Origin: Methanothermobacter sp.
GTDB lineage: Archaea > Methanobacteriota > Methanobacteria > Methanobacteriales > DSM-23052
Assembly (NCBI GenBank): GCA_030055615.1
Contig: JASFYN010000001.1
Span: forward strand, 451,267-515,266
Length of the DNA stretch: 64,000 nt
Reading direction: 5' to 3'
Shown: in pieces, positions 38,484-49,923 of the stretch
Numbering within the stretch: the first letter of the stretch is position 1
Layout: each line of letters opens with the position of its first letter
Translations under genes and position numbers: made by a program
Notes under the pieces: generated by a model
Seen by the model: only the letters and a program-made list of their open reading frames with translations
What the model was told of the DNA's origin: nothing
Databases searched by the model: none

Positions 38484-38944
38484 AATTGGGATTCAATTTC
38501 ATCTTCGCTCATGAGCCTTTCACAGAAATGACACCTTAAAATCACGGGTTCTCTGTTGATAACATAGAATCGTGTTTTAACAGGTTCTCTCCTATTAGTT
38601 ATGCAATTTGGATTAGGACATTTTAATATACCATGCACTTCATCGAGTAGGTGTACTTTCCACTTTTCCACTATCTCATAATCTCGGATTATGTTTATGG
38701 TTGCCTTGGGTGCTATGAGAGCTATTTGATCCACTTCACTTGATTCTAATTCCCTATTTTCCACTTTAACAATATCCTTCGAACCATAACGTGAAGATTC
38801 CATGTTAATAGCTACTGTAACCCTACTTTTACCATCTGGAAGACCTAGTATCTTCAAGACGTGCAAGGCCTTATTTGAGGTGATATGATCTATGACGGTT
38901 CCATTTTTTATCGGTTTAACTTTAAGTTCCTTGGGTTTTCTCAA
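38480..38944 (-). CDS. pyrI: Aspartate carbamoyltransferase regulatory subunit
   Basis: A 154-residue PyrI. The N-terminal allosteric domain starts with [16 protein letters not shown], and the zinc domain has C-x4-C (CPNPNC) and CHFC. It binds nucleotides and links catalytic trimers. The start is TTG after GGGGG. It is last in the hisA-to-pyrI operon and overlaps the convergent wall-protein gene by 4 bases. The catalytic pyrB is not in the window. Confidence 0.94.
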   Translation of the reverse strand: MRKPKELKVKPIKNGTVIDHITSNKALHVLKILGLPDGKSRVTVAINMESSRYGSKDIVKVENRELESSEVDQIALIAPKATINIIRDYEIVEKWKVHLLDEVHGILKCPNPNCITNRREPVKTRFYVINREPVILRCHFCERLMSEDEIESQF

Positions 38945-38954
38945 TCCGAACCCC

Positions 38955-40157
38955 CTACTTTATTATATATTCCATGAATTTAGCATATACTGGACGTGTT
39001 ATGAAAACGCCTATGAGAACGCCTAGTACTGTTGTAAATGCGAAACCGGCTAACATTCCTATACCTGTAGCGCCCCTCGCGAAACCTACATAGGCTAATG
39101 GTAGCATAGCAGCGATTAAGGTACCTGCAGAAGCGAATATTATGAAAAAAGCTTCTCGGATCCTGAACCTTCTCCTGCGCCTTTTTACTCTTTCCCCGCC
39201 GAGTACTTCATCTGTCATGATTATTTGGTCATCTACTCCAGTCCCTATGGCCGCTAAGATACCTGCTATGGCGGCCAAATCTATGTTCCATCGTATGATG
39301 GCAGCAACACCTAGTATGAGTATGAGTTCTGCCAAGGTTGTGAAGAATATTGGGAGTACTAGGATGGGCGTCCTATAACGTGCGACTAGGATTATGATAA
39401 TGGCGATGATAGCAAGTAGACCAGCTATTAGGGCTCCTTTTGTGAATTCTCCTCCGAGTTCGGCGGATACGTTGCTCACACCAATAATTTTAACCTTTAC
39501 GGGTAGTGAACCGGACTTTAGGAGAGTTTCAACTTCTTTCGCCTTTAATTCTGCGGATTCTCTTGTACTTTCAGCGCCTGTTATTGCAACGTCGGTCACG
39601 GGTTTACCAGCTGCTACATCAGGTGATATTTCAGGGGAGGTTATGAGGCGATCATCCAAGTACATGTCAACCGGTGCTCCGGCTTTTCCCTCTGCAGCTT
39701 TTGCAAAACGTTTTGCACCATCAGTTGATATGCGGAATGGAACCTCCCATTGGTTCCCCTTTATTATGGGGGATTGTACGCTTACGATATCGGCTCCTGT
39801 GAGCACGGTCTTATTGTCGATTTTTGCTTCAAATTTACCTGGTGAACCAACTATCTTAGCCACTTCTTCGGGTTTTACCCCGGCAATTTCAATAATAACG
39901 TTTTGGCTTCCGCTGGCCCTTACCTTCACATCTTTTACGCCGAAAATGTTAAGCCTTTTATCAAGTACACTGGTTATGGTGTTCATAGTAGCGGAGTCCA
40001 CAGGTTTTTCTAATTGTATTTGTATGATCGATCCCCCTTTTAGGTCGAGGCCTTGTGGGATTCCAAGGGTTGCGATAGCTGCTAAACTTATCAGTACTAA
40101 TATGATGAGGATGATTGTCCTTGGTTCTCTTATGAATCGTGAAATTCCTTTTCTCAT
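38955..40157 (-). CDS. secD: Protein-export membrane protein SecD
   Basis: About 400 residues: an N-terminal TM, a large extracytoplasmic domain with [10 protein letters not shown], and six C-terminal helices in the RND fold ([14 protein letters not shown] is the conserved SecD helix). With SecF it assists the Sec61 translocon. ATG 40157 follows GGAGG; the upstream in-frame residues are not SecD-like. It overlaps the secF stop by 4 bases. Confidence 0.94.
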   Translation of the reverse strand: MRKGISRFIREPRTIILIILVLISLAAIATLGIPQGLDLKGGSIIQIQLEKPVDSATMNTITSVLDKRLNIFGVKDVKVRASGSQNVIIEIAGVKPEEVAKIVGSPGKFEAKIDNKTVLTGADIVSVQSPIIKGNQWEVPFRISTDGAKRFAKAAEGKAGAPVDMYLDDRLITSPEISPDVAAGKPVTDVAITGAESTRESAELKAKEVETLLKSGSLPVKVKIIGVSNVSAELGGEFTKGALIAGLLAIIAIIIILVARYRTPILVLPIFFTTLAELILILGVAAIIRWNIDLAAIAGILAAIGTGVDDQIIMTDEVLGGERVKRRRRRFRIREAFFIIFASAGTLIAAMLPLAYVGFARGATGIGMLAGFAFTTVLGVLIGVFITRPVYAKFMEYIIK

Positions 40158-40990
40158 GATCTTGCCTCCAAGTACCATCTTAGTATACCAAGATTCATGA
40201 ACCATGTTGTTAAAATGTCAGCTGATAATCCGATGATAAGAACTGCAGCTATATTACTTAAAACTTCGGCTTCTGGTATTAAGAATACTGTTACTATGTA
40301 GAGCGCGCTCATGGATGCTATTGCTGCTGCTGACATTGTTAACCCAGTCTTAATGGCTCCTATCGCCCTCTCGGTTATTTTACCTTTTCTTTGTTTAAGG
40401 ACTCTTGTTGTGAGTAGTATGTCGGTGTCTACGCTGTAGCCTATTAGCATGAGGATCGCACCGATGGATGCGAGTGACAATGGAACTTTAAAGAGTGACA
40501 TGCCACCTAATGCGATTATTATATCGCAGGCTGCTGCCATTATAACTGCAAGGGATGGTACCAAGTTTCTGAAAACTATAAGTACTGTTATGGACATGAA
40601 AAGGAAAGCGAACCCTACAGCCCAATAAATTTGGTTCATAGCTTCCTTGCCCAGTATTGGACCCACTGACCTGTAACTTTTGATCTTCGCCGTCCCTTTT
40701 AAGGCTCTTGCAAATTCATCAACTTGAATGTCGCTGCCCATTTGTACTGTTGCATCATATCCTTTAATTGAAATGACATTAACGTCTTTGATTTTTAGTT
40801 TTTCTTGGATGAAGGCTTTGAGTTCTGTTTGATCCATCTTTTTTTCTAGTGTTAATTCGGCGATGGACCCTCCTTTTAGGTCTACGCTTTCTTCTAGTCC
40901 ATGTGTTAGTAGTATGCCAAGGGATGATAGTGTTATGATCAATGGTATGATTATAAGTAGTTTGTAGGATTCTAGAAGTTTTCTTTTCAA
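40154..40990 (-). CDS. secF: Protein-export membrane protein SecF
   Basis: 278 residues with six transmembrane helices and the SecF signature [14 protein letters not shown]; the helix block [20 protein letters not shown] (about residues 177-196) is typical. It is the partner of SecD. The TTG start follows AAAAGGTGAATAA, and the downstream secD is coupled by a 4-base overlap. Confidence 0.94.
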   Translation of the reverse strand: MKRKLLESYKLLIIIPLIITLSSLGILLTHGLEESVDLKGGSIAELTLEKKMDQTELKAFIQEKLKIKDVNVISIKGYDATVQMGSDIQVDEFARALKGTAKIKSYRSVGPILGKEAMNQIYWAVGFAFLFMSITVLIVFRNLVPSLAVIMAAACDIIIALGGMSLFKVPLSLASIGAILMLIGYSVDTDILLTTRVLKQRKGKITERAIGAIKTGLTMSAAAIASMSALYIVTVFLIPEAEVLSNIAAVLIIGLSADILTTWFMNLGILRWYLEARS

Positions 40991-41004
40991 TATTATTCAC
41001 CTTT

Positions 41005-41505
41005 TTATCCTATGGAGTATATTTTAAGGTCTTTTTCAGCCATGACCTTTAATGTGTCCTCTTTGATCTCGTGAAATTGTTTTCCACCCGTTTTTATCGT
41101 GAAGGAGTTTATTATGCGGCCTCCTCTCGCTTTTATCTTTTCAGCCATCCTATCTATTACATTGTTTCCGCCTTGGCGGCTCATTGTGGCAAATAGTATG
41201 ACATCTTTACCTTTTAATTTTAGATTGTCTATTAGTGTTATTATGGCGGGTGCTGGTTTACCAGCCCATGTTGGGGATCCTATATATAGGAGGTCATATC
41301 CGGTTAAATCAATAGTTTCAGGTTCTATTCTAGTCTTTTTTTCTCTTATAGCATCTATGATTGATCCTATATTACTTAGGAGGCCGTATCGATCCTTCAG
41401 ATCTTTTATTTCTATGGTTTCGGCTGATAGTTCATCGGCGATAGTTTTAGCTACAGTTTCTGTTTTTTTTGTTTTTGAATAATAGATGATCAGTGCCTTT
41501 TTCAT
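41005..41505 (-). CDS. Flavodoxin
   Basis: 166 residues with the flavodoxin phosphate loop LIIYYSKTKKTETVAKTIA (residues 4-22) and the FMN-binding loop YIGSPTWAGKPAPA. Such proteins carry electrons at low potential in the cytoplasm and may substitute for ferredoxin. It lies between argC and secF on the minus strand. The partner is not evident. Confidence 0.9.
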   Translation of the reverse strand: MKKALIIYYSKTKKTETVAKTIADELSAETIEIKDLKDRYGLLSNIGSIIDAIREKKTRIEPETIDLTGYDLLYIGSPTWAGKPAPAIITLIDNLKLKGKDVILFATMSRQGGNNVIDRMAEKIKARGGRIINSFTIKTGGKQFHEIKEDTLKVMAEKDLKIYSIG

Positions 41506-41529
41506 AATTTGACACCACCATATTATATT

Positions 41530-42540
41530 TTAGGGGTGTACTGCTGGAAGGTCCAAGGATGTTTTTTCATCAAACCCGAACATGATATTCATGTTCTGGA
41601 TCGCCTGGCCAGAGGCCCCTTTTACTAGGTTGTCTATTGCTGATATTATAACAGCTCTTTTGTTGTCATCGATTTCAAAGCAGCCTATATGGCACTCGTT
41701 AGAGCCTCTGACAGCGCTTAAACGTGGCATTTCACCTTCTTCTATTATTTTTATGAATGGTTCGCCTTCATAGAATCCGGAGTATATGCTTTCAAGTTCT
41801 TTGGGGGTGAGATCTTCTTTTAGAAATGTGTGTACTGTTGTTAGGATTCCTCGGATGACTGGTACAAGGTGTGGTGTGAAGCTTACATTTACTGGGTGTT
41901 CTCGTGATAATTCTTGACGTATCTCTGGTGTATGCCTGTGATCTGTCACGTTATATGGTATGACGTTATCGCTACAATTTGGATAATGGGTCACGCTGGT
42001 GGGTTTTATCCCAGCGCCACTTACACCAGTCTTGGAATCTATTATAAAAGTTTCGGCTAATTTTTCATATACTAGTGGCATGCAGGCTAGTATTGCCCCT
42101 GTTGGGAAGCATCCTGGGTTCGCTACGAGTTTGGCATCCTTTATCTTGTCCCTATAAATTTCTGGGAGTCCGTAGACGGCATCCAAGGGGCTTTCATGTT
42201 TTATACCATACCATTTTTCATATGTTTTTATATTGTCGAATCTGTAATCACCGCTCAGGTCGACGACTTTTATATCTTGTTCTAGGATCCTTGGAACGAT
42301 CTTCATGGAAGCTCCATGTGGCGTCGCTGTAAATATAAGATCTGCATCAATATTATCAATGTCAACATCTGAAAATTCAAGTTCAAGGTCTTGGAGGTGT
42401 GGGTGCACCCTATTTATGGGTTTGCCAGCATATTTTCTAGATGTTGCGGCCACGATTTCCACATTGGGGTGTTTGCTTAGAAATCTTAAAAGTTCGCCAC
42501 CAGTATACCCACTAGCTCCTATAATACCTACATCGATCAT
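41530..42540 (-). CDS. argC: N-acetyl-gamma-glutamyl-phosphate reductase
   Basis: A 336-residue ArgC. The NADP loop is [18 protein letters not shown] (residues 4-21) and the active-site Cys is in [13 protein letters not shown]. It reduces N-acetylglutamyl phosphate in arginine synthesis. GGTGG precedes the ATG. It is in an operon after ribL and hisA. Confidence 0.95.
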   Translation of the reverse strand: MIDVGIIGASGYTGGELLRFLSKHPNVEIVAATSRKYAGKPINRVHPHLQDLELEFSDVDIDNIDADLIFTATPHGASMKIVPRILEQDIKVVDLSGDYRFDNIKTYEKWYGIKHESPLDAVYGLPEIYRDKIKDAKLVANPGCFPTGAILACMPLVYEKLAETFIIDSKTGVSGAGIKPTSVTHYPNCSDNVIPYNVTDHRHTPEIRQELSREHPVNVSFTPHLVPVIRGILTTVHTFLKEDLTPKELESIYSGFYEGEPFIKIIEEGEMPRLSAVRGSNECHIGCFEIDDNKRAVIISAIDNLVKGASGQAIQNMNIMFGFDEKTSLDLPAVHP

Positions 42541-42554
42541 TAAACCACCAAAAT

Positions 42555-43010
42555 TTAACAGTTTTTGAATGTTTTATCATCGAATTTCATGCTTTTTATT
42601 TTTTTGATTATCTTGCAAGTGCTGTCGAGTGGGGCTTTTTTATATTTTTTCACTTTTTTAACTTCACATTTGAGACCCCTTTTTCTAAGTTCATTTTCAA
42701 GTTCTTTAATATTAAAGTCTTGGTCTGGGCCTATGGCTATAATATCAGGGTCTATTTTATGGACTATCTCAAACATGTCTGTTTCACTCCCAAGATAGGC
42801 CTCATCAACCGGTTTTAACATTTTAACAACTTCTAATCTCTGTTTTTCGCTTACAATGGGGATTCTTTTTTTTGCCCTTACAGTGGAGTCTCTTGCAAGG
42901 ACTACAATTAACTTTGCATTTTTTCCACCGAGTTTTTTAGCCTCTTCTAGGAAGAAAATATGTCCTGGGTGTATTATGTCGAAGGTTCCAGTGGCCATCA
43001 CAGTTTTCAT
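42555..43010 (-). CDS. ribL: FAD synthetase RibL
   Basis: About 151 residues of the nucleotidyltransferase fold: [18 protein letters not shown] carries the HxGH motif, and IAIGPDQDF the second site. The Cys-containing C-terminal tail (STCKIIKKI) is typical of the archaeal RibL family, which adenylylates FMN with ATP or CTP. ATG 43010 is preferred; the GTG 12 bases before lies inside the AGGTGA site. Immediately upstream is hisA. Confidence 0.88.
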   Translation of the reverse strand: MKTVMATGTFDIIHPGHIFFLEEAKKLGGKNAKLIVVLARDSTVRAKKRIPIVSEKQRLEVVKMLKPVDEAYLGSETDMFEIVHKIDPDIIAIGPDQDFNIKELENELRKRGLKCEVKKVKKYKKAPLDSTCKIIKKIKSMKFDDKTFKNC

Positions 43011-43025
43011 AATATTTTTCACCTA

Positions 43026-43742
43026 CTATGGGTCCTCATATTCTAGGGCTTCTTTGAAGTCTATTTTACCCTTGTATAAGGCTGATCCGATTACAACACC
43101 CCTTACACCAATCTTTTTTAAGAGTTCAATGTCTTTGATAGATGTCACACCACCAGAATATATGATGGGTATATTAACTGCTTTTACGAGTTCTCTTAAA
43201 GGTTTAATGTCCACTCCTTTTAATAATCCTTCGACGTTTACATTGGTGAAGAGTATGCTACCCGCACCTTTATTTTCAAATAACTTGGCCAATTCTGGGG
43301 CTTCTTTGGATGTTTTTTCTGTCCAACCTTTTATAACCACTTTTGAATCTTTGGTATCAAGGGATACCATTATATGCTTTGATCCATATTGTTTCGCTAG
43401 TTTTTCCACGATTTCAGGTTTTTTAATGGCTAGTGTGCCTAGGATCACCCTTTCAACGTCGAAGTCAAGCAGCTTCTGAGCGTATTTTAAACTCCTTATA
43501 CCGCCACCTACTTGTACTGGGATAGATAATGATTTAACGATCTTTTTTATAATCTTAAGGTTCGTCCCTGTTCCAAGGGCGCCGTCGAGATCGATCAAAT
43601 GGAGGAGGCTTGCACCCATTTCTTCCCATTCTATGGCCATGGCTACAGGATCGTCTATGATAACTTGTTCTGTACCTGGCACGCCCTGTACTAACTGAAC
43701 GCATTTACCATCTTTTATATCAACTGCAGGTATTATCAACAT
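43026..43742 (-). CDS. hisA: Phosphoribosylformimino-AICAR-P isomerase HisA
   Basis: A ~238-residue TIM barrel. [19 protein letters not shown] opens the protein with the first catalytic Asp, and [16 protein letters not shown] holds the phosphate site. It catalyses the fourth step of histidine synthesis. ATG 43742 is chosen because HisA proteins begin with MLIIPAVD; the in-frame extension to 43769 is unlikely. No good ribosome-binding site is visible. Confidence 0.93.
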   Translation of the reverse strand: MLIIPAVDIKDGKCVQLVQGVPGTEQVIIDDPVAMAIEWEEMGASLLHLIDLDGALGTGTNLKIIKKIVKSLSIPVQVGGGIRSLKYAQKLLDFDVERVILGTLAIKKPEIVEKLAKQYGSKHIMVSLDTKDSKVVIKGWTEKTSKEAPELAKLFENKGAGSILFTNVNVEGLLKGVDIKPLRELVKAVNIPIIYSGGVTSIKDIELLKKIGVRGVVIGSALYKGKIDFKEALEYEDP

Positions 43743-43783
43743 CTTGTTAAAAGGGAACAACTTTATCACGGCTTTATGTTTGG

Positions 43784-45082
43784 TTATGCAATTTCTATTA
43801 TTTGCCAGGGAGTTGTGTCTATGCCTTTTTTGGGCTTTATTGCATCTGCGCTTAAGATAACCTTATCGCCCCTTTTAAATATTATGGGGGTTTCTATTAT
43901 TATACCATTCTGTGTGTTGAAAATGGTAAGATTTGATAATTTCCCATGGTTGATATGATATTTTCCATTTTTAACTTCTATGTCAATATCATTTGTGGTG
44001 TTATCTCTAAATATTATTAGAAGATGGAACTCATAGATGTCAGTGGTTGATATTTTGCCTTTTGTTTGTAAAGAAAGGCAAGTACCATTCTCACCGGCTT
44101 CAAAACTTATACTTGTAAGATCTATAGAATTATTAGACAGTTCCATTTCAGTTTCTATGGAATTGTCAAATTTTTTCACGTCATTTTCAGGATCTGTGAA
44201 TATGATGTTTGAATTTCTGGTTACATTTATGGGGCGCTGGACTGAGAATAGTTCGTTTTTCTTTACGAATGATAAAAGATAGTATGAACCCCTTTTTAAT
44301 TGGGACTTATAAGATTTTATCGCTGAGGCTTTAAGCTCTTCACTTTTTCCCGTTAATCGAAATTCAACCCAATTTTCTGATTTTGAAAGATAAGATGGTG
44401 GGGTTAAATAGGAATCCGGAAAATAAAAATGTGGTGTTGGCCATGTGTTTGATGGTGTATGGACAATGTAACCTAAGGTTGTGCAGTTGTAATTGAGTTT
44501 TGTCATGGCATATTCTACAAATCCACTTGTTACCCAATGATCCTCGTGTATGTCATTTGAATCTGGATAAATTATTATTGTAGGTTTGAAATCGTATATG
44601 ACATCTTCTAGTTGTTTGGCTAAACTTTCACCAGTGTATGGGGCATTCAGATTATGTGAAAATTTATTTATGGAATGGGAGATGCCATTAGAATCCACAT
44701 ATGGTTTATCCCAATTTTGGGTTAGGAGATGAATAAGTCCCTGTGGATAGTCAAGGAATGTAATATTATAAACTAATCCTAATTGTTTCATTGCCTTTAG
44801 ACTTTCAGAGTGCCTTTGCCATGCTAGATTAAAACCTCCATTGGTTATAATAACCACTTTAACTGGTATATTGTGACTGGTGCAATATCTTATAATCCCA
44901 GCGGATGAAATGGCTTCATCATCTGGGTGTGGCGCTATTATCATCACCCTGTCAGATTCTTTAATGTAAAGTGGAGGATAACCTATGTTACCGTTTTGAA
45001 TAGCAAAAATGTACACAAAATCTGAGGTCACTAATATTAATAATAGAGTTCCACTCAATAATATTATTATTTTAAGCTTCAT
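43784..45082 (-). CDS. Membrane-anchored PIG-L/LmbE-type deacetylase
   Basis: 432 residues. One N-terminal TM ([21 protein letters not shown]) suggests an external enzyme anchored in the membrane. The catalytic zinc site is [13 protein letters not shown] (about 51-63), with [13 protein letters not shown] enzymes deacetylate N-acetylated sugars or lipids. The C-terminal half (about 270-432) looks like a beta-rich accessory domain. AGGTG precedes the ATG. A substrate in the cell envelope is likely. Confidence 0.85.
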   Translation of the reverse strand: MKLKIIILLSGTLLLILVTSDFVYIFAIQNGNIGYPPLYIKESDRVMIIAPHPDDEAISSAGIIRYCTSHNIPVKVVIITNGGFNLAWQRHSESLKAMKQLGLVYNITFLDYPQGLIHLLTQNWDKPYVDSNGISHSINKFSHNLNAPYTGESLAKQLEDVIYDFKPTIIIYPDSNDIHEDHWVTSGFVEYAMTKLNYNCTTLGYIVHTPSNTWPTPHFYFPDSYLTPPSYLSKSENWVEFRLTGKSEELKASAIKSYKSQLKRGSYYLLSFVKKNELFSVQRPINVTRNSNIIFTDPENDVKKFDNSIETEMELSNNSIDLTSISFEAGENGTCLSLQTKGKISTTDIYEFHLLIIFRDNTTNDIDIEVKNGKYHINHGKLSNLTIFNTQNGIIIETPIIFKRGDKVILSADAIKPKKGIDTTPWQIIEIA

Positions 45083-45400
45083 AATTTTTTTTCACCTAGA
45101 CTATTAACTCAATTAATCAATTAATAAGCTTTTCTGTAGGAAATCAGGAATTGCGGGGTGGGTGGTGGCCATACGAATCATCAGTGAAGATAAGCACAGA
45201 ACAGTCAATTTCTATGAATCATATCTTGTAATGAGAGCGAGTTTATCCGCATTCTATGTAAAGGATTAGCTTTTTAGATTTTTAAGGGGGAATTGTTTCA
45301 TCGTTAAATGGCTTAAATTTCTTCTTTCGAATGTTGAAGTTTATTAGAGTGGTGACATGCCTTTGGAGGGTTATTTCCATGAGAGATGGTGAAAATTGTT
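45083..45400. other. 318-base gap with no confident gene
   Basis: This gap separates the PIG-L gene from the DMT transporter (both minus strand). It holds a 34-codon plus-strand reading frame (45165-45269, GTG start behind GGGGTGGGTG) that may be a remnant, a purine-rich GGGGTGGGTGGTGG tract, and scattered A+T runs. I see no tRNA, CRISPR or clear terminator. Confidence 0.4.
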
Positions 45401-46306
45401 TTAATCGTAGTATAGTATGAAAATTCCAAAGATCATGATAAAACCAGAAGCAAGTTGAAAAACCCCGAACGGCTCTTTGAGGATTAAAAATGCGAATAAC
45501 GCTCCAAATAATGAAGATAGTGGGAATAATGAGCCCACTCTTGTTGATCCTATCTGTCTGAGGGCGAAATAAATTAATATGAAGGCAAATCCTATACTAA
45601 ATATTGAAACAGAAAATAGGAATGGTAACATTTTAAGTGGGAATCTCAGGCTCATGTTAAGGGATAATAAAACAGATGTTAATATTAGACCACCAATGAA
45701 ACTTTTTATAGCTGATATCCATATGAGATCTCTCTTTTTGCTGAGGAATTTACTTAATACAGTGTCGAGACTCCAAAAAAATGCCGCTCCGATAACGAGG
45801 AGATTACCTTTAATATTCTGGGTTAAAATTATATGATGGAATTTCCCATTAGTTGTTATTGACAATGCACCTAGGATTAATAGGAGAATGCCTAAAAGAT
45901 CCTTCAATTTTAAAGATTCTTTGAATATAATTAAACTCATCAATATTATGAAGAAAACTTCAATATTTAAAAGGAGCGCCGAATTCACGGCGCTGGTTTC
46001 GCTAAGACCTTTAAGAAAGAGTAATGGGGCTATGGCAGAACTTGAAACGGCTGTCACAACTAAGATGAGATAATCGGAGGGTTTTATGAACACTTCACCA
46101 TCCTTTTCACGATTGAGCATATTCAATATAAGATTCTTTAAGGGTGATTGTCTTATCAAAAATAGGAAGATCCCTGCTATAAGATAAGTTAAAGCCCCGA
46201 TTAAAATGGGGTTCATTTCACTGACCATAATCTTATTAAGGGGTGCTGATAAGCCGAAGAAGATGGTGGCGAAGATTACGCTCACATAACCCCAGAAACG
46301 TTTCAT
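45401..46306 (-). CDS. EamA/DMT-family transporter
   Basis: A 301-residue, ten-TM protein with the two EamA repeats: FATIFFGLSAPLNKIMVSEM opens the first and GAAFFWSLDTVLSKFLSKK the second. Members move metabolites or drugs. GGAGG precedes the ATG. It is isolated on the minus strand. The substrate is unknown. Confidence 0.85.
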   Translation of the reverse strand: MKRFWGYVSVIFATIFFGLSAPLNKIMVSEMNPILIGALTYLIAGIFLFLIRQSPLKNLILNMLNREKDGEVFIKPSDYLILVVTAVSSSAIAPLLFLKGLSETSAVNSALLLNIEVFFIILMSLIIFKESLKLKDLLGILLLILGALSITTNGKFHHIILTQNIKGNLLVIGAAFFWSLDTVLSKFLSKKRDLIWISAIKSFIGGLILTSVLLSLNMSLRFPLKMLPFLFSVSIFSIGFAFILIYFALRQIGSTRVGSLFPLSSLFGALFAFLILKEPFGVFQLASGFIMIFGIFILYYD

Positions 46307-46388
46307 TAATTAGCCTCCAAAACTTTGAACATTAACATCATAATGTGTATAAAGTTTATAAAATTTTAGGGTGGGGGTTGATACAAAT

Positions 46389-47198
46389 ATGAAGAAAATA
46401 GCATTGAAAATAGCATACATAGGCACGCGCTTTTATGGATTCCAAAGGCAGCCGGACCTACCCACGGTTGAAGGAGAGCTTATAAGCGCATTAAAAGAGG
46501 CTGGTCTCATTGAGGATCCGAAGGATGCTAGATTCCAAGCTGCTGGCAGAACAGATAAGGGTGTGCATTCACTTGGTAATGTTGTGACATTTTTCACACC
46601 ATATGATGTCCATGTGAATCAAATTAATGATATTCTGCCACGTGACATTAAAGTATTGGCAAGTGCCTCTGTATACTATGGATTCAAGGTAAGATACCCC
46701 ATTAGAAGATATTATCGTTATATATTATTTGATGATGATCTTGACTTAGAACTTATGCGTTTAGCGGCTTCCAAATTTGAAGGAACACATGATTTCACGA
46801 ATTTCTCCAAGAGGATTGAAAGAAACCCTATAAGGAGGATAGAGTCTGTTAAAATCCAAGAAGATGATGATTATTATCTTATCGACGTGGTTGGTGAAAG
46901 TTTCTTATGGCAGATGGTTAGGAAAATGGTGAAGGTCATCGCTGATGTTGGAAAAGGGGAAATCGAAGCAGAAAAGGTTGATGAATTACTCAACCCAAAA
47001 GAAAGAATCTATATAGAACCAATGCCACCAGAAAACCTTATTTTAATGGGACTCGAATATGGGGTTAAAATCAGATTCAAAGAAGATGAGTATGCAATAT
47101 CCTCATTCAGATCAATGTTGGAAGAAGAATTCTTAGAATATAAGAGGGCATCTATTGTTAGAAAAGTGATGAGGGATACCCTTATAACCTTCAAATAA
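46389..47198 (+). CDS. truA: tRNA pseudouridine synthase TruA
   Basis: A ~269-residue TruA: KIAYIGTRFYGFQRQPD starts the first repeat, and the catalytic Asp lies in AAGRTDKGVHSLGN. SFLWQMVRKMV is the conserved C-terminal motif. It modifies U38-40 in tRNA anticodon stems. ATG 46389 follows GGGGGTTGAT by eight bases; the upstream in-frame extension is not needed. Confidence 0.93.
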   Translation: MKKIALKIAYIGTRFYGFQRQPDLPTVEGELISALKEAGLIEDPKDARFQAAGRTDKGVHSLGNVVTFFTPYDVHVNQINDILPRDIKVLASASVYYGFKVRYPIRRYYRYILFDDDLDLELMRLAASKFEGTHDFTNFSKRIERNPIRRIESVKIQEDDDYYLIDVVGESFLWQMVRKMVKVIADVGKGEIEAEKVDELLNPKERIYIEPMPPENLILMGLEYGVKIRFKEDEYAISSFRSMLEEEFLEYKRASIVRKVMRDTLITFK

Positions 47199-47266
47199 TA
47201 TTATAAACAAAAACAATAATGTGAACAACCTTATGTTGGTACTTGTCGGCCAATTTAAAAGAGTAA

Positions 47267-48595
47267 TTGGAGGATGATAAATTAAAAACTAATGGTGTTA
47301 AATCTCCCATTATAGTAGGCTTAGACCCTGGTTTAACCGTGGGCATTGCCATTTTAAACCTTAGAGGAGATCTTGTACACATTAATAGTATAAAAGAGGC
47401 CTCACATGCAGAGGTTATCATGGAAATTATGGATAAGGGTAAGGCTATTGTAGTCGGTTCTGATGTCCATCCACCACCCAAGATGGTTAAAAAGATTGCA
47501 ACAACATTGAATTCTAGATTGTATACTCCAGAGAGGATATTTTCTGTGGCTTCGAAGAATGAACTTGTTAACACATTCTTAATGGAGAAAAAGTTGGATA
47601 TTTCATTAGATGCACATGAAAGGGATGCCCTCGCAGCTGCGATCAAAACATATAGACACTATGAAAACAAGCTAAGACAAGTGGAATCTCGTCTTACACG
47701 TTTAGATATTAACGAGAGGGAACTTGATGAAATAAAGGGACTAGTGATCAAAGGTACCCCAATAACTAACGCCATAAAGAAAATCAGAAGACCAAAAGGT
47801 GTCGAGAAAATAACAGAAAAACCTGATATCAGAAAAAGACCAAAAGAGGATTTAGATGAATTGTCAGAATTAAAAAAGCGAATTAAATTACAGGAAAGGA
47901 AAATTGAACACCAGAAGCTTTTAATAAACAAGATTAAACGACAAAATAGGATATTAAGGAATAAGTTGCGAAGACAAAAAAGAGAAAATCTCAACTTAAA
48001 AAAGAAAATTGAAAGATTACATTATGAATACTCAAAGGACATCCTTCTAAATAAAGAATTATCATCAAAGATAAAGCTGATAAAAAAATTACAGGAAAAA
48101 TATAACAAAGAAAAAAATCTAAGGGAAAACCTAGAGAGGAACATAAATTCACTATTAGAAATGAAGGAGTTCGAAGATAAAGGTGAAAAGCTCCCTGTAA
48201 AAATTGTGAAATCATTCACCAAAGAAGGTATAAAAGAAGCTTGTCAACAATGGAAAATAAAAAAGGATGATTTGATCCTCCTATACAATGCCAAGGGTGG
48301 AGGCTCCCAAACTGCGAAAATACTCACCAAATTAGCCCCAAGGGCAATAATAACAAGGGAAAACATGTCGCACCAAGCCCTCGGAATATTCGAGGATAAA
48401 GAAATCCCAGTAATCTCAGAGGAAAACCTATCACTTGAAATCCGTGAGAATTTCGCCCTAGTCAAGGCCAAAGATCTTGAAAAGGAAATAGAAAAATGGA
48501 AGAAAAAAATAATGGAAAAAAGAAGAAAAAAAGAAAAACAAAAACTTTGGAAGATAATAGATGAATACAGGGCTAAAAGGCGGAGAAAACATTAA
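47267..48595 (+). CDS. DUF460 protein with RNase H-like domain and long coiled coil
   Basis: 442 residues. The N-terminal domain (to about 130) carries [13 protein letters not shown] and a later [13 protein letters not shown], as in RuvC/RNase H-fold nucleases. Residues about 200-300 form a highly charged coiled coil ([20 protein letters not shown]). The C-terminal 110 residues fit a toprim- or Rossmann-like block. Typical DUF460 proteins are about 640 residues; this one is shorter. The start is TTG 47267. GGAGG at 47269 overlaps this codon region, so the initiation signal is odd. wecB follows closely. Confidence 0.78.
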   Translation: MEDDKLKTNGVKSPIIVGLDPGLTVGIAILNLRGDLVHINSIKEASHAEVIMEIMDKGKAIVVGSDVHPPPKMVKKIATTLNSRLYTPERIFSVASKNELVNTFLMEKKLDISLDAHERDALAAAIKTYRHYENKLRQVESRLTRLDINERELDEIKGLVIKGTPITNAIKKIRRPKGVEKITEKPDIRKRPKEDLDELSELKKRIKLQERKIEHQKLLINKIKRQNRILRNKLRRQKRENLNLKKKIERLHYEYSKDILLNKELSSKIKLIKKLQEKYNKEKNLRENLERNINSLLEMKEFEDKGEKLPVKIVKSFTKEGIKEACQQWKIKKDDLILLYNAKGGGSQTAKILTKLAPRAIITRENMSHQALGIFEDKEIPVISEENLSLEIRENFALVKAKDLEKEIEKWKKKIMEKRRKKEKQKLWKIIDEYRAKRRRKH

Positions 48596-48609
48596 AGAGA
48601 GTGGATTGT

Positions 48610-49914
48610 ATGAAGATCGCTATAGTCATCGGCACCCGCCCAGAAATAATCAAAATGGCACCAGTAGTCGATGAAATCAAAAAAAGGAACATAGAGTTTT
48701 CCTTAATACACACGGGCCAACACTATGACCATGAAATGTCAAATCAATTCTTCCAAGACCTTGAACTTCCCAAACCAGATCATAACATAGGAGTGGGTTC
48801 TAAAAGCCACGCTAAAATGACAGCAACTGTAATGGAAGGGCTTGAAGACATCCTAAAAGAAGAAAAACCAGACATCGTCATGGTACAGGGGGACACAAAT
48901 GCTGTACTAGCAGGCGCCCTAGTAGCGTCGAAAATGCACATACCAGTAGGCCATGTAGAAGCGGGTCTAAGATCATTTGACAAGACAATGCCAGAAGAAA
49001 TAAACAGGATAGTTGCAGACACTTGCACACACCTTTATTACACTCCAACGGAAAAAGCAGCTTTGAACTTATTGTTTGAAGGCGCGGATCCGGAAAATAT
49101 TATCATAACAGGAAACACTATAGTTGATGCTTGTCTTAGAAACCTTGAAATCGCCAAACGAAAATCCACTATAAGGTTTCCATTTGATAAAATTATCACT
49201 CTCACAATGCACAGAGCCGAAAATGTCGATAACAAGGCCAGACTCAAATCCATAACCAAAGCATTATTAGAATTAGATGATTTCACGATAATATTCCCAG
49301 TACATCCACGTACACGTAAAAATCTCGAAAAATTTCACCTCTACAAAATTCTAGCCAAAGCTGAACATATAAAATTAGTAAAGCCTTTAGGCTACCTTGA
49401 TTTCCTCCTACTATTATCAAAGTCATATGCTGTCCTCACAGATTCCGGAGGTTTACAGGAAGAAGCCATAACACTTAACATACCATGTCTAACTCTAAGA
49501 TACAATACAGAACGTCCAGAGACGGTTGAAGTTGGTGGGAACATACTTGTAGGCGCAGACAGAAAAAGGATAATTAACACTCTCAGATTAATCCAAGATG
49601 ATCCCAATTTTAGGATGAAAATGATAAATGCCCCCAACCCCTATGGTGATGGTAAAGCCTCCAAGAGAATAATCAACGCAACACTCAATTTTTATAATAA
49701 AGGCAGATTAACCATAAGACCACCCGAGAACATACTTTCAAGTATCCAAAGAGAATTGCATTTCATAGAAGAGGATATAACTGTAGAATCTTTGGAAAAA
49801 AGAGACAATTGCAAGGTTAGAATAGTCTATGATGGGGTTAAACCAAGATTTCCACATCAGACAATGAACCTTAAAGGAAAACAGGTAATATGTGACATAT
49901 ATAAAATTTTGTGA
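48610..49914 (+). CDS. wecB: UDP-N-acetylglucosamine 2-epimerase WecB
   Basis: A ~434-residue epimerase. [18 protein letters not shown] (about residues 5-22), [16 protein letters not shown] and [10 protein letters not shown] are the active-site and UDP-binding motifs. It makes UDP-ManNAc. The protein runs about 65 residues beyond the usual WecB length, with a distinct charged and basic tail starting near [15 protein letters not shown]. It is followed by wecC, which would make UDP-ManNAcA. Confidence 0.93.
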   Translation: MKIAIVIGTRPEIIKMAPVVDEIKKRNIEFSLIHTGQHYDHEMSNQFFQDLELPKPDHNIGVGSKSHAKMTATVMEGLEDILKEEKPDIVMVQGDTNAVLAGALVASKMHIPVGHVEAGLRSFDKTMPEEINRIVADTCTHLYYTPTEKAALNLLFEGADPENIIITGNTIVDACLRNLEIAKRKSTIRFPFDKIITLTMHRAENVDNKARLKSITKALLELDDFTIIFPVHPRTRKNLEKFHLYKILAKAEHIKLVKPLGYLDFLLLLSKSYAVLTDSGGLQEEAITLNIPCLTLRYNTERPETVEVGGNILVGADRKRIINTLRLIQDDPNFRMKMINAPNPYGDGKASKRIINATLNFYNKGRLTIRPPENILSSIQRELHFIEEDITVESLEKRDNCKVRIVYDGVKPRFPHQTMNLKGKQVICDIYKIL

Positions 49915-49923
49915 GGAGATAAC

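Noticed and set aside
39394-40200. 268-codon plus-strand frame opposite secD
   Set aside because: SecD motifs are intact on the minus strand; the plus-strand frame is Ser/Thr/Pro-rich noise without family features.
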